Assembly: GCF_003311645.1 (NCBI RefSeq)
Contig: NZ_QEST01000096.1
Span: 62,001 to 126,000 of the forward strand
Reading direction: 5' to 3'
Length of the DNA stretch: 64,000 nucleotides
Source: Streptomyces sp. PT12
GTDB taxonomy: Bacteria; Actinomycetota; Actinomycetes; Streptomycetales; Streptomycetaceae
Part shown: positions 63,675-64,000 of the stretch, piece by piece
Layout of the letters: each line of letters begins with the position of its first letter
How positions within the stretch are numbered: the stretch's first letter is position 1
The notes under the pieces: generated by a model
Databases searched by the model: none
What the model saw: only the letters and a program-made list of their open reading frames with translations
What the model was told of the DNA's origin: nothing
Position numbers and translations under genes: made by a program

Positions 63675-63998
63675 TCAGCCCACCCTGCGGGCGACGATCT
63701 GGAGGCGTTCGACGGTGTGGGCGTCGAGGGTGGCGACCGTGTCCTGGCGTTCGGCCTCGATCGCGAAGCCGTGGTCGGTCACCAGGGAACGCAGGTGGTC
63801 GGGGTCGTGGTGACGGAACACTCCACCGTCGGGAATCTCGAACACACCCCACGCGCCGTGGCGCTCCGCCTGCTCCCGGTAACGCTCCAGGTTGCGCAGG
63901 TCGTTCTGGAGCGGGACGTCGCTGAGGTACAGGACCCCGCCGCGGTGGACGAGGCGGGCCAGCTCGGCGACGATCGCCCGTTGCGCGACGTCGTCGGG
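63675..63998 (-). CDS. SAM-dependent methyltransferase, C-terminal part (partial)
   Basis: The last 107 residues of a gene that begins beyond the window: [20 protein letters not shown], then [39 protein letters not shown] and a final beta strand [10 protein letters not shown]. The strand order (G-G-x-L-x-x-x-D, then a helical cap, then the end strands) fits a class I methyltransferase. The SAM-binding N-terminus is outside the window, so the identity is moderate. Confidence 0.65.
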   Translation of the reverse strand, partial: PDDVAQRAIVAELARLVHRGGVLYLSDVPLQNDLRNLERYREQAERHGAWGVFEIPDGGVFRHHDPDHLRSLVTDHGFAIEAERQDTVATLDAHTVERLQIVARRVG

Positions 63999-64000
63999 GA

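Overview
The window is a 64 kb piece of a very GC-rich actinobacterial chromosome, almost certainly Streptomyces or a close streptomycete. The signs are G/C-saturated third codon positions, many GTG starts, four-base GTGA/ATGA gene overlaps, a fabH-acpP-fabF set with a DUF3145 gene nearby, an HrdD-type sigma factor, and a dgt / FAD reductase / dnaG housekeeping block.

Layout. 1-5.0 kb: end of the fatty acid synthase operon (fabH 3' end, acpP, fabF), then a second FabH with a divergent TetR gene, a 3-hydroxyisobutyrate dehydrogenase-like enzyme, and DUF3145. 5.3-7.3 kb: secreted SGNH esterase, a broken NmrA-type gene and its divergent TetR gene. 7.4-22 kb: sugar and sugar-acid locus. It holds an enolase-superfamily dehydratase, Zn alcohol dehydrogenase, unknown protein, ChvE-GguA-GguB-type ABC importer, aldose 1-epimerase, PHP-domain Tat protein, GH51 arabinofuranosidase, a deletion-fused remnant of another sugar ABC importer, an SMP-30 lactonase and an IclR regulator. 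Together these suggest release, import and oxidative breakdown of arabinose or a related sugar. 22-24.4 kb: YtxH-like protein, two tRNA genes, a metallo-beta-lactamase-like protein, a VOC protein and a cupin remnant.

24.6-33.0 kb: the most unusual region. Eight same-strand genes are almost all joined by 1-4 base overlaps: radical SAM enzyme, ureohydrolase, Fe(II)/2-oxoglutarate oxygenase, aminoglycoside-type phosphotransferase, MFS exporter, acyltransferase, HAD hydrolase, and a broken ketosynthase. It looks like a compact biosynthetic operon, perhaps for a guanidino-derived molecule, that I cannot match to a described pathway.

33-38 kb: glutamine amidotransferase, amidohydrolase and several gene fragments (F420-dependent reductase, TetR, DUF4360). 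38.3-44 kb: Rieske oxygenase, monomeric sarcosine oxidase, dimethylglycine oxidase-like protein and IclR, which fit stepwise N-demethylation of glycine betaine to glycine. 44-52 kb: decayed ArsR/MFS pair, KhtT/KhtU-type K+/H+ antiporter, xylulokinase-like kinase, methyltransferase, frameshifted LuxR regulator, SDR. 52-64 kb: HrdD-like sigma factor, dnaG, TetR with a DUF885-like peptidase, small proteins, NUDIX, ArsR with SRPBCC, FAD reductase, dgt, and the end of a methyltransferase.

Two features run through the window. A palindrome, GGGAGAGCGCTCTCCC, recurs about fifteen times (exact or one mismatch) in genes and between them. Short tandem repeats also pile up at gene ends, several across stop codons. 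Seven or more genes carry frameshifts or internal deletions, so either this strain is losing genes here or the assembly has indel errors.
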